This document shows, one piece after another, positions 54,401 to 61,665 of a stretch of 64,000 nt of DNA (position 1 is its first letter; each line of letters begins with the position of its first letter). The position numbers and the translations under genes are program-made. The DNA comes from Flavimobilis marinus. GTDB taxonomy: Bacteria; Actinomycetota; Actinomycetes; Actinomycetales; Cellulomonadaceae. The notes beneath the pieces are model-generated. The model did not search any database and was not told where the DNA came from. It saw nothing but the letters and a program-made list of their open reading frames with translations. The stretch is from positions 558,001-622,000 of the forward strand of contig NZ_FONZ01000001.1 in NCBI RefSeq assembly GCF_900113055.1, written 5' to 3'.

Positions 54401-54517
54401 ATCCAGGCGGGGGAGGATGCTCTGGCGGCTGGTGACTTCGCGGCCTACGGCGCCGCCCAGGACCGCCTGCAGACCGCGCTCGAGGCGGCGCTGGCCGCCG
54501 AGGGCGCCCTGGAGTAG
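51488..54517 (+). CDS. UPF0182 (COG1615) large membrane protein
   Basis: The 1009-residue protein has about seven membrane helices in residues 20-320 (for example PLAMTVGVLAAIAFLLVLAS and later spans) followed by a large extracytoplasmic region to about 900, the UPF0182 arrangement. A Thr/Glu/Pro linker near 920-945 leads to a short helical Ala-rich C-terminus. The function is unknown; the family is widely conserved in actinobacteria. The GTG at 51488 is the family start. It closes the block shared with mycobacteria. Confidence 0.92.
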   Translation: MSFAVPSRPARPEKKQGRRVSPLAMTVGVLAAIAFLLVLASSFWTEVLWFSELGFSEVLWTQWGTRAALFVVGLVVMALVVGLNLHLAYRSRPVYAPSTPEQATLDQYREAVEPLRKLMMVAIPAVLGLFAGAAASAQWETVLLWINRVPFGTNDPQWGMDLSFFIFTLPFLRFIVSLLLTALVIGTLAALAMHYLYGGLRVGPIAAHEPRVTKAARIQLSVLAAVGMLLLAANYWLDRYSILTASNERFQGASYADVNAVIPAKAILAGVAVLVALLFVVTAVRGDWKLPAIGVGLMIVSAVAIGGIYPAIVERFQVAPNAQELEADYIQRNINATRDAFGIDDVEVSPYDAETEATAGALREDSQTTASIRLLDPAIVSPAFRQLQQNKQYYNFPSTLSVDRYAIDGESRDTVIAVRELDLDGIGADQRNWVNDHTVYTHGYGVAAAFGNTTNSDGQPTFFQGGIPSVGALGEYEPRIYFGQQSPEYSIVGAPDGNEWELDYPDTAEGQINTSFPTDSVTAGPSIGNILNKLLYAIKFGDEKLLFSDRVTSESQILYDRDPRDRVAKVAPYLTLDQKVYPAVVDGRVVWIVDGYTTTDAYPYSASQALDAATNDTLTGRGSIAALAPQTVNYIRNSVKATVDAYDGSVTLYAWDAQDPILQAWSKIFPASITDLSEMSGDLISHVRYPEDLFKVQRTLLSKYHVTTAPEYFSGQDFWQTPQEPTNRSTTGTKPLQPPYYLTLQMPDQDEPTFSLMSTFIPGGNSDRQILTGFLAADADAGAEAGTKAEGYGKLRLLELPKDSTVPAPGLVQNRFDSDPKVSEQLNILSRGNSQVVNGNLLTLPVGGGLLYVQPVYVQSTGSTQIPLLRKVLVSFGENIGYADTLEEALDQVFGGDSGAEIGDDDMPDVEVPDAPLEPGDGQPTDEPTTEPTDEPTTEPTTEPTTEPTTPVVPGSPREALDAALADAVAAIQAGEDALAAGDFAAYGAAQDRLQTALEAALAAEGALE
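54262..54344 (+). repeat. Tandem repeat encoding a Thr-Glu-Pro linker
   Basis: A 12-bp unit (GAGCCGACGACG with variants) repeats several times and encodes a DEPTTEPT-type linker near the end of the UPF0182 protein. Such repeats are prone to length change. Confidence 0.8.
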
Positions 54518-54540
54518 GGCCCCGCTCCACCCCCCAGGTC

Positions 54541-54602
54541 GTCGAGAACGGAGTTGCGACCAGTCGATCCCCGGATTCGCTGGTCGCAACTCCGTTCTCG
54601 AC
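54541..54602. repeat. 23-bp perfect inverted repeat, REP-like candidate
   Basis: Arms 54541-54563 and 54580-54602 are exact reverse complements with a 16-nt loop, unusually long and less GC-rich than the flanks. It lies 23 bp after the UPF0182 stop, so it can act as its terminator. The quality of the match suggests a dispersed element or strong selection. Confidence 0.7.
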
Positions 54603-54667
54603 GGGTGGGAGCGGGCGGGACCGGGCGTGCGGGGGAGTGGGTGTGACCCGGGTGACAGTGGTTCGAT

Positions 54668-54696
54668 TTGGCCTCCCGGCCGGGCTGACGTAGTGT
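54668..54696 (+). promoter_or_regulatory. Initiator tRNA promoter
   Basis: A -35 TTGGCC (54668-54673), a 17-bp spacer and a -10 TAGTGT (54691-54696), 11 bp before the tRNA. Confidence 0.65.
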
Positions 54697-54707
54697 TACG
54701 GAGTCGA

Positions 54708-54784
54708 CGCGGGGTGGAGCAGCTCGGTAGCTCGCTGGGCTCATAACCCAGAGGTCGCAGGTTCAAATCCTGCCCCCGCTACCA
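54708..54784 (+). tRNA. Initiator tRNA-fMet (CAU)
   Basis: A 77-nt cloverleaf with encoded CCA. Anticodon CAT lies at 54742-54744. Initiator hallmarks are three G:C pairs closing the anticodon stem (GGG/CCC), the A11:U24 pair in the D stem, and no Watson-Crick pair at 1-72. Here that mismatch is C1:U72 instead of the C1:A72 of E. coli. A strong terminator follows. Confidence 0.95.
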
Positions 54785-54787
54785 ACG

Positions 54788-54821
54788 ACGAAGGCCCGGA
54801 CCTGATGGTCCGGGCCTTCGT
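54788..54821 (+). terminator. Terminator of initiator tRNA gene
   Basis: A perfect 15-bp stem (54788-54802 with 54807-54821) with a TGAT tetraloop starts 4 nt after the CCA end. Confidence 0.85.
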
Positions 54822-54903
54822 GCGTTCCGGGCCTTGCGGATGCGCGCCAGAGGCGTAACGTCAGCAGGGGGGAACAGCCCGATTCTCGATGGAGATGATC
54901 ACC

Positions 54904-55959
54904 ATGAGGGCAGCGCGATTCCACGGCCGGCACACCATCACGATCGACGAGGTCCCCGAGCCCGAGCTGCGGCCGGGAGCCGTCGCGATCGACGTGGCCT
55001 GGTGCGGCATCTGCGGCAGCGACCTGCACGAGTACCTCGAGGGGCCGATCTTCATCCCGCCGCCCGGCCACCCGCACCCGTTGTCCGGCGAGGAGCTCCC
55101 GGTGACGATGGGCCACGAGTTCTCCGGCACGGTCGCCGCCCTCGGGGACGGGGTCACCGATCTCGCGGTGGGTGACCGCGTCGTCGTCGAGCCGTACTTC
55201 ACGTGCGGCGAGTGCGACATGTGCCTGGCGGACCAGTACCACCTGTGCCGCTCGATGGGCTTCATCGGTCTGTCCGGCGGAGGTGGCGGCCTGAGCGAGA
55301 AGGTCGTGGTCGGGCGCCGTTGGGTGCATCCGGTCGGCGACATGCCGCTCGACGAGGCAGCGTTGATCGAGCCGCTGTCCGTGGGCCACCACGCGTACGT
55401 GCGCTCGGGCGCACAGGAGGGAGACGTCGCACTCATCGGTGGGGCGGGCCCCATCGGGCTCCTCACCGCCGCCGTCCTCCAGGCCAAGGGTGTGACGGTG
55501 CTGATGTCGGAGCTGAGCGACGCCCGCAAGGCCAAGGCGCGCGACACCGGCGTGGCCGACCACGTGATCGATCCCACCGCCGAGGACCTCCAGGCCCGCG
55601 TGCTGGAGCTCACCGACGGCCGCGGGGTCGACGTCGCCTTCGAGTGCTCCTCGGTCAACGTCGTCCTCGATGCGCTGGTCGACGCGGTGAAGCCCGGCGG
55701 CGTCGTCGTGAACGTGTCGATCTGGGGCAAGCCCGCGACCGTGAACATGATGAAGATCGTGCTCAAGGAGATCGACCTGCGCGGCACCATCGCCTACGTC
55801 AACGACCACCCCGAGACGATCAGGCTCGTGCGGGAGGGCAAGATCGACCTCAAGCCCTTCATCACCGCGCGCATCGACCTCGCCGACCTCGTGGACGAGG
55901 GGCTCGACACGTTGATCAACCGCAACGACACCGCGGTGAAGATCCTCGTGCACCCGTGA
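54904..55959 (+). CDS. 2,3-butanediol dehydrogenase-like zinc alcohol dehydrogenase
   Basis: The 351-residue MDR-superfamily enzyme fits the (R,R)-butanediol dehydrogenase group. It has the catalytic zinc site CGICGSDLHEY, GHEFSGTV, the structural zinc site CGECDMCLADQYHLC, and the Rossmann loop GGAGPIGLLTA. It probably interconverts acetoin and 2,3-butanediol or a related diol with NAD. The ATG at 54904 is preferred over the ATG at 54889 because a GGAG site lies nine bases before it. It is convergent with the DUF305 gene, with 15 bp between stops. Confidence 0.9.
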   Translation: MRAARFHGRHTITIDEVPEPELRPGAVAIDVAWCGICGSDLHEYLEGPIFIPPPGHPHPLSGEELPVTMGHEFSGTVAALGDGVTDLAVGDRVVVEPYFTCGECDMCLADQYHLCRSMGFIGLSGGGGGLSEKVVVGRRWVHPVGDMPLDEAALIEPLSVGHHAYVRSGAQEGDVALIGGAGPIGLLTAAVLQAKGVTVLMSELSDARKAKARDTGVADHVIDPTAEDLQARVLELTDGRGVDVAFECSSVNVVLDALVDAVKPGGVVVNVSIWGKPATVNMMKIVLKEIDLRGTIAYVNDHPETIRLVREGKIDLKPFITARIDLADLVDEGLDTLINRNDTAVKILVHP

Positions 55960-55974
55960 CGGCCTGAGGACGGG

Positions 55975-56595
55975 TCAGTCGCTCGGGCACGTCCGGTCGG
56001 CGGGCTCGGTGTACTCAGGGACGGGACGCTCGGCGGCCTCGGCCGCAGTCGCAGCGATCCCGTGCGCCGCGATGTCGTCGATCAACCAGTCCATCTCGAA
56101 GATCTCGCGGCGCTGTGCCTCGCTGATCTCGACCGCGAGCTCGCACACGCGGTAGTCGTCGAGATTCGCGCGCTCCGAGCGGGTGATGGCGAGCGAGTGG
56201 TGCGGGATCATCCCTCGCATGAACGCGGTGTCGCCGACCGTGGCCTGGCTCCGGTCGAGGTAGGCGCCCCCGCCGAGCAGCAGCACGCTGACCGCGATGA
56301 CGGCGATGTTCGCCTTGGCGTCCTTGTACATGTGGGCCATCCACGCGAACATCACGAGGCCCATGGCTCCGCCCATGGTGAGCGTCATGAAGACGCGGCT
56401 CTCGCTGAACCGGATGTGCCCCCACTCCCACGAGCCGACGAACATGATGAAGTACATGACCACCATGCCCGTCGCGATCATCGCCGCGAAGCGCAGGTAG
56501 GGCTTGGCCGAGCCGCCGTGCCCACCGTGGTCCTCGTGGTCCTCGTCGTGGTGCTGCTCGGTGGCACGGGGCTGACTCTTGTCGTGCTCGGACAT
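55975..56595 (-). CDS. DUF305 protein with His-rich N-terminus and membrane helices
   Basis: The 206-residue protein begins with a His/Asp-rich segment (HHDEDHEDHGGHGG), then three membrane helices (about 33-53, 68-86 and 93-110), then a DUF305 segment with MRGMIPHHSLAI and repeated E-x-x helical pattern. The HH and Met/His pairs suggest metal binding, possibly copper; this is inference. The ATG at 56595 has a GGGAG ribosome site. It is divergent from the DksA/TraR-type gene. Confidence 0.82.
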   Translation of the reverse strand: MSEHDKSQPRATEQHHDEDHEDHGGHGGSAKPYLRFAAMIATGMVVMYFIMFVGSWEWGHIRFSESRVFMTLTMGGAMGLVMFAWMAHMYKDAKANIAVIAVSVLLLGGGAYLDRSQATVGDTAFMRGMIPHHSLAITRSERANLDDYRVCELAVEISEAQRREIFEMDWLIDDIAAHGIAATAAEAAERPVPEYTEPADRTCPSD

Positions 56596-56695
56596 GGTTC
56601 ACGCTCCCTCGCGATGCGCACGGGTCCAGACCTTCTCGACGCTAGGAGCGTTGTTCGCCGGGCGCATCCCGGGCGGCCCGTGCGACGATCACGGG

Positions 56696-57091
56696 ATGTC
56701 TCGCGAGGACCAGGAGCACCCCGACCGCACGGTGGAAGGCAACCATCCGGCTGTCGCCGCGCTGGTCAGCGCTCGCGCCGAGGTCGCCGAGCGGCTGCGC
56801 GCGCTGCGCGGCGGGTTCGACGAGATCGTCGCGGCCTCTGCGGACTCGAACGCCGACGACGAGCACGACCCCGAGGGCGCGACGATCGCCTTCGAGCGGG
56901 CGCAGGTGGACGCGCTCGCGCGTCAGGCGCAGTCCCAGCTCGAGGAGATCCACGACGCGTTCGCGCGGGTCGCGGCGGGGACCTATGGGCGGTGCGAGGC
57001 GTGCGGGAGGCAGATCCCCGCGGAGCGGCTCGCGGTGCGGCCCACGGCGCGCCGCTGCGTCGCCTGCGCGTCAGGTGCGCGCCGGGCCTGA
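56696..57091 (+). CDS. TraR/DksA-type C4 zinc-finger protein
   Basis: The 131-residue protein has a helical N-terminus and a C4 zinc finger (CEACGRQIP ... RRCVAC) like DksA and TraR. It may bind the RNA polymerase secondary channel and modulate stringent or stress transcription. The Asp-Asp coiled-coil tip of DksA is represented only loosely by DSNADDEHDPE. The ATG at 56696 lies six bases after GACGAT. Its end overlaps the convergent udgB gene by 21 bp. Confidence 0.85.
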   Translation: MSREDQEHPDRTVEGNHPAVAALVSARAEVAERLRALRGGFDEIVAASADSNADDEHDPEGATIAFERAQVDALARQAQSQLEEIHDAFARVAAGTYGRCEACGRQIPAERLAVRPTARRCVACASGARRA

Positions 57092-57859
57092 ACGAGGTGC
57101 GAGGGCGGGCGGCGGCCCTGGAGGTGCGCCGAGCCCAGCGACCTCCCGTGCCGCCATCAGCACGTCGTCCAGCATCGCGGGCGTGAGGCGGCCGGTGAAG
57201 GTGTTCTGCTGGCTGACGTGGAAGCACCCGAGCACGGTGAGCGTGCGGCCGTCGGCGTGGACGAGGTCGACGCGCGCCCCGTGACCGAACCTGGGCCGGG
57301 GTCGCGGCACGAGCCAGCCCTGCTCCGTGAGCGTGGACAGCAGTGCCTGCCAGCCGAACCCGCCGAGCACGACGGCGACGCGCACCGTGGGTGCGAGCAG
57401 CTCGAGCTCCCGCCCGAGGTAGGGCGCGCAGGTGTGCCGCTCGGCGGGCGTGGGCTTATTGTCCGGCGGCGCGCAGTGCACGGGGGCGACCAGGCGCGCA
57501 CCGGTCAGCACCATGCCGTCGTCGCGCGCGGTCGCCGTCGGCTGCGACGCGAAGCCCGTGCGGTGCAGCGCCGCGAACAGGACGTCGCCCGAGCGGTCCC
57601 CGGTGAACATCCGTCCGGTGCGGTTGCCGCCGTGGGCGGCCGGGGCGAGGCCCACGACGACGACGCGCGCGGACTCGTCCCCGAAGCTCGGCACCGGCCG
57701 GCCCCAGTACTCCTCGTCACGGAACGCTGCGCGCCGGGTCCGGGCGACGTCCTCGCGCCAGGCCACGAGACGAGGGCAGGCGAAGCACCCCGCGACCAGG
57801 GCGTCGACCTCGGCGAGCGTGCGCGCCCGGGCGGCGGACGGGGGATCGGCGTGGTCCAT
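57071..57859 (-). CDS. udgB: Family 5 uracil-DNA glycosylase
   Basis: UdgB removes uracil and other damaged bases from DNA without the catalytic Asp of family 1. The 262-residue protein shows GLAPAAHGGNRTGRMFTGDRSGD (active-site loop), HCAPPDNKPTPAE and GCFHVSQQNTFTGRLT. Cysteines in CFACPRLV and HTCAPYL fit a 4Fe-4S cluster. The ATG at 57859 lies six bases after CAGGAT. A longer minus-strand frame that overlaps the next gene is rejected. It is convergent with the DksA/TraR gene. Confidence 0.93.
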   Translation of the reverse strand: MDHADPPSAARARTLAEVDALVAGCFACPRLVAWREDVARTRRAAFRDEEYWGRPVPSFGDESARVVVVGLAPAAHGGNRTGRMFTGDRSGDVLFAALHRTGFASQPTATARDDGMVLTGARLVAPVHCAPPDNKPTPAERHTCAPYLGRELELLAPTVRVAVVLGGFGWQALLSTLTEQGWLVPRPRPRFGHGARVDLVHADGRTLTVLGCFHVSQQNTFTGRLTPAMLDDVLMAAREVAGLGAPPGPPPALAPRSGPART

Positions 57860-57911
57860 CCGGCCATCCTGCCGTGGATCGGGCCACCTGGCCGGGCGGC
57901 GCAAGCCAGGG

Positions 57912-59021
57912 CTACGGGCGCTCGACGGCGTCACGTCGCACCAGGCCCGCGGTCCGAGCGCCGGCCTCGAGGGCCTCGAGCCCGAACGCCGCGACCGGCC
58001 CGGCCGCACCGGTGACGCGCAGAGCGCCGGAGGCGGCCGCCATCGCGGACCACGCCAGGATGTCACCGGACAGCGTGTACGGATCGGGCCCGTCGAGGCG
58101 CACATGCTCGAGCAGACGCCCACCGGAGTCCCGCGCCTCGGCCACGACGATGGATCGCCCGCGTGCGCGCTGCTCGGGCGTCGGGCCGCCGGAGGGCGCA
58201 CTGCGGTCGAGGAGCGCGGCGAGCGCCCGGCGGCCGGGCGGCAGCGCGGCGATCCCGGCGGCGACCGCCGTGGCCGCGGGCACGAGCCGCGCGGCGTGAC
58301 CGCCGCCACCGATGACGACCGTGACGTCCTGGAGCGACGGGTACGCCGCCGGGAGCGTCAGGTGCTCAGAGCCTCCGACGCTGACGCCGCGCTGCACCGC
58401 GCCGTCGGCGAGCGTGAAGGGTGCGGTCCGCGCGCCCACCCGTTCCGTGCGCAGCCGTCCGCCTCGCCAGGCGAACGACGGCTCGAGGAGCACCCCGCCC
58501 ACGCTGCGTGCGGTGCCGCCGCTCAGGCCGCCGCCGCCCCGGCTCGCATAGCCGACGACGAGGCGCGTCGCGCTCGCACCGGCAGCCTCGAGCGCGAGCG
58601 CACCGGCGAGGTTGCCCGGCACCCAGTCGAACGCGCAGGCGGGGACCATCGTCGTCCCGACCGTCGCGGCCCGCGGCCCGAGCTCGTCGAACACCAGACG
58701 CAGGAACCTGGGCTCGCCGGTGCTGTCCAGGTAGTGCGCACCGGCGTCGAGCGCGGCCTCGACCGCGACACCGCCCCAGCGCGCGAAGGGCCCGACCGTC
58801 GACACCAGCACGTCGCCGCGCTCGACGAGAGCGCGGACCGAGGCGGGCCGGGAGACGTCCGCGACCTGCGTGTCGAGCCCTCCCAGCGCCGCGGCGAGGG
58901 GCTGCAGCCGCTCCGCCGACCGTCCCGCGAGCACGGGTCGTGCCCCGCGCGCCACCAGCGCGCGCGCCGCCAGCTCGCCGGTATACCCGGTGGCACCGAA
59001 GATCACGATCCGACCCGCGAT
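57912..59021 (-). CDS. Saccharopine-dehydrogenase-like protein, apparent ATC start
   Basis: The 369-residue protein has the Rossmann loop IVIFGATGYTG, a VADVSRPASV segment, STVGPFARWGG and HYLDSTGEPRF, as in the saccharopine dehydrogenase-like oxidoreductase family; the substrate is unknown. No ATG, GTG or TTG fits the family N-terminus. GGGGAGG (59027-59033) lies five bases before an ATC at 59019-59021, which would give xAGRIVIFGATGYTG. A conventional alternative is the GTG at 59006, five codons in, but that lies 20 nt from the ribosome site. A -10 TAGGGT lies at 59053-59058. Confidence 0.8.
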   Translation of the reverse strand: MAGRIVIFGATGYTGELAARALVARGARPVLAGRSAERLQPLAAALGGLDTQVADVSRPASVRALVERGDVLVSTVGPFARWGGVAVEAALDAGAHYLDSTGEPRFLRLVFDELGPRAATVGTTMVPACAFDWVPGNLAGALALEAAGASATRLVVGYASRGGGGLSGGTARSVGGVLLEPSFAWRGGRLRTERVGARTAPFTLADGAVQRGVSVGGSEHLTLPAAYPSLQDVTVVIGGGGHAARLVPAATAVAAGIAALPPGRRALAALLDRSAPSGGPTPEQRARGRSIVVAEARDSGGRLLEHVRLDGPDPYTLSGDILAWSAMAAASGALRVTGAAGPVAAFGLEALEAGARTAGLVRRDAVERP

Positions 59022-59370
59022 GGTTGCCTCCCCACGTCGCCCGTCTGCGTCGACCCTACGCCGACGCGCCGCGTCGGGTGCGCGGGCGAGGCGAGCGCAG
59101 GAGTAGCATGGCGGGCAGCACCGCGGGGCGTCGCCTGTCTGACGACGTCGCTCCCGGTCGAGGTCATCAGCCGATGACCGTCGGTTCGCACCGCGGACGC
59201 GCCCCACGGGGTGCTCGACGCGAGGGTCCCAGACCCGCGAGCCCCCCGCGTCGCGAGCGGCCGGCCCCGTCGTCTGGCCCGCGCGTCGCCGAAACGTCCC
59301 GGCCCCGGCCGCCGGACGGGGTTCTCCCCGTCGGCAGCGGCGCGGACCGTGCACTCCGGAGGAGGAGCTT
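59022..59370 (+). other. 349-bp intergenic region with long leader of SNF2-type gene
   Basis: A minus-strand promoter (TAGGGT, 59053-59058) and Shine-Dalgarno serve the saccharopine-like gene. A plus-strand TAGCAT (59104-59109) would start an approximately 255-nt leader for the helicase. That leader can form several small hairpins, for example GGTCAT/ATGACC near 59162 and GACGGGG/CCCCGTC at 59315-59332. No known riboswitch was recognised. Confidence 0.5.
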
Positions 59371-61659
59371 GTGGCCCGAGGTGGCCAGCGCCGATCGGGC
59401 GCCAGCGGAACATCCGCGACCAGCAAGAACGCCAGCAAAACTGCTGGCGGCAAGAGCAACCGCACCGCGAAGCCCGCGGCTGCGGCGAAGCGGGGCGCGG
59501 GGCGCGGGGGCGGACGCAAGCAGCCCGCGCGCCCGCGCGACAACGAGGGCGTCATCCCGATCCTCGCCCGCGTCGTGCGGGAGGTCGAGGGGGCCGTCCA
59601 GCGCGACCAGATGCGCCCCTCCACGCGTACCAAGTTCCAGGTCGTCGCGCTGCTGATGCGCGAGGAGCGCGCCCGCGTGAAGGCGGATCCGACGCTCTCG
59701 GAGGCCCGGCGCGCCGAGCAGCTCAAGCGGCTCGACGGCGTCGCGACGATCCTCGCTCAGACCGCGGCCCGCAAGCCGGCGCTGCTGGCGCTGCTCACCG
59801 AGGACGCGGCCGTCTCTGACGCGGCCCTCGAGCTGCGCCGCGAGCTGCTGGACGCCGCCGGCCTCGAGGCGCCGCCCGCGCCTGCCGCCCCGACCCCGGC
59901 TGAGACCACGGCGCCGTCGACGCCCACGGCCGCGACGCCGTCGTCGACCCCCGCGCCCGTGGCGAGCGTCCCCGCGGAGCGCCGCGTCGTGCCGCAGGCG
60001 ATCGTCGCCCGCAAGCGCTCCAACCCGTTCCTCCCGCCGGACTTCGAGATCGCCAACAAGCCGCGGGTCCGGCCGCGTCTGCTCGCCGGCTGGGAGCTGC
60101 TCGAGCCGCTGTTCCGGGCGTTCGAGCGGGGCGGCAGCTCCGCGTGCATGCCGCTGCCGCAACCGGCCTCGCTCCAGGCCCCCGGCGGCCTCGAGCTGAT
60201 GCCCCACCAGGCGCGCGTGGTCGCCGCCGCGGCCGCGGGGCACCGCACGTTCCTGCTCGCGGACGAGCCCGGGCTCGGGAAGACCGCCCAGGCGCTGCTG
60301 GCCGCGCAGGCCGCGGACGCCTACCCGCTGCTCGTCGTCGTCCCGAACGTCGTCAAGACCAGCTGGGCGCGCGAGGCGGCCCGGTGGACCCCGAAGCGCC
60401 GGACCACGGTCGTGCACGGCAACGGCGAGTCGATCGACGGGTTCGCCGACGTCGTCGTCGTCAACTACGAGATCCTCGACCGGCACGTCGGGTGGCTCGC
60501 CGACCTCGGCTTCCGGGGGATGGTCGTCGACGAGGCGCACTTCATCAAGAACAAGGGCTCGCAGCGCTCCCAGCACGTGCTGGCCCTGTCGCAGCAGATC
60601 CAGGCGCGCACTGCGAGCCCCCTGCTGATGGCGCTCACGGGCACGCCCCTGATCAACGACATCGAGGACTTCCGCGCGATCTGGGAGTTCCTCGGCTGGA
60701 TCGACGGCGAGAAGCCGGTCGGCGAGCTCATGGCGGCGCTCGAGGACAACGCGCTCACCCCGGCTGACGCCGCGTTCTACCCGGCCGCCCGCGACGCGGT
60801 GATCGACCGCGGCATCGTCCGGCGCCGCAAGATCGACGTCGCCGCGGACATCCCCGCGCGGCGCGTCGCGGACATGCCGGTCGAGCTCGACGACGACGCG
60901 GGGCGGTCCATCCGCGAGGCGGAGCGCGAGCTCGCCCGCCGGCTGGTCAAGCGCTACGAGACGGCGCTCGAGACCCGCACCACGGGCACGGTCGTCGACG
61001 GGATCGACCACGAGCTCGTGCGCCGCGTGGCGACGTGGGAGCGCGAGGAGTCCACCGGCGCGAAGACCGGCGAGAACGTGTTCTCGATGATGCGCCGCAT
61101 CGGCCAGGCCAAGGCCGGGCTCGCGGCCGACTACGCCGCGCAGCTGGCGAACAACGTGGGCAAGGTGGTCTTCTTCGCCAAGCACGTCGACGTCATGGAC
61201 GCCGCCGAGCAGACGTTCGCGAAGCGCGGCCTGCGGTTCACGTCGATCCGCGGCGACCAGACGCCGCGGGTGCGGGAGAAGAACATCGACGCGTTCGTCA
61301 ACGACCCCGAGGTCGCGATCGTCGTGTGCTCGCTCAGCGCCGCGGGCGTCGGCCTGAACCTGCAGGTCGCGTCCAACATGGTGCTCGCCGAGCTCTCGTG
61401 GACCGACGCCGAGCAGACGCAGGCGATCGACCGCATCCACCGGATCGGTCAGGCCGAGCCCGTCACGGCATGGCGGATCATCGCCGCGCAGACCATCGAC
61501 ACGCGCATCGCCGAGCTCATCGACTCCAAGGCCGGCCTCGCCGCGCGCGCGCTCGACGGTTCCGACGAGGAGGTCGGCTCGTCCGCCGACGTCCAGCTCG
61601 AGGCGCTGGTCAGCCTGCTCACCGACGCTCTTGCCGGGCGGGTGGCCGACCTGCGCTGA
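59371..61659 (+). CDS. SNF2-type DEAD/DEAH helicase-like ATPase
   Basis: The 762-residue protein has a basic, Lys/Ala-rich N-terminus (1-60), a helical domain (about 60-150), a Pro/Thr linker and a SWI2/SNF2 ATPase core: LMPHQARVVAAAA, DEPGLGKTAQA, VVDEAHFIKN, LTGTPLIND, then in domain 2 VVCSLSAAGVGLNLQ and AIDRIHRIGQ. It probably translocates along double-stranded DNA; a role in repair or chromosome biology is inferred. The GTG at 59371 has a strong GGAGGAGGAG ribosome site. Confidence 0.9.
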   Translation: MARGGQRRSGASGTSATSKNASKTAGGKSNRTAKPAAAAKRGAGRGGGRKQPARPRDNEGVIPILARVVREVEGAVQRDQMRPSTRTKFQVVALLMREERARVKADPTLSEARRAEQLKRLDGVATILAQTAARKPALLALLTEDAAVSDAALELRRELLDAAGLEAPPAPAAPTPAETTAPSTPTAATPSSTPAPVASVPAERRVVPQAIVARKRSNPFLPPDFEIANKPRVRPRLLAGWELLEPLFRAFERGGSSACMPLPQPASLQAPGGLELMPHQARVVAAAAAGHRTFLLADEPGLGKTAQALLAAQAADAYPLLVVVPNVVKTSWAREAARWTPKRRTTVVHGNGESIDGFADVVVVNYEILDRHVGWLADLGFRGMVVDEAHFIKNKGSQRSQHVLALSQQIQARTASPLLMALTGTPLINDIEDFRAIWEFLGWIDGEKPVGELMAALEDNALTPADAAFYPAARDAVIDRGIVRRRKIDVAADIPARRVADMPVELDDDAGRSIREAERELARRLVKRYETALETRTTGTVVDGIDHELVRRVATWEREESTGAKTGENVFSMMRRIGQAKAGLAADYAAQLANNVGKVVFFAKHVDVMDAAEQTFAKRGLRFTSIRGDQTPRVREKNIDAFVNDPEVAIVVCSLSAAGVGLNLQVASNMVLAELSWTDAEQTQAIDRIHRIGQAEPVTAWRIIAAQTIDTRIAELIDSKAGLAARALDGSDEEVGSSADVQLEALVSLLTDALAGRVADLR

Positions 61660-61665
61660 CTGGTC

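Noticed and set aside
51482-54766. 1094-codon minus-strand frame
   Set aside because: It is antisense to UPF0182 and even crosses the tRNA; it has no recognisable domain.
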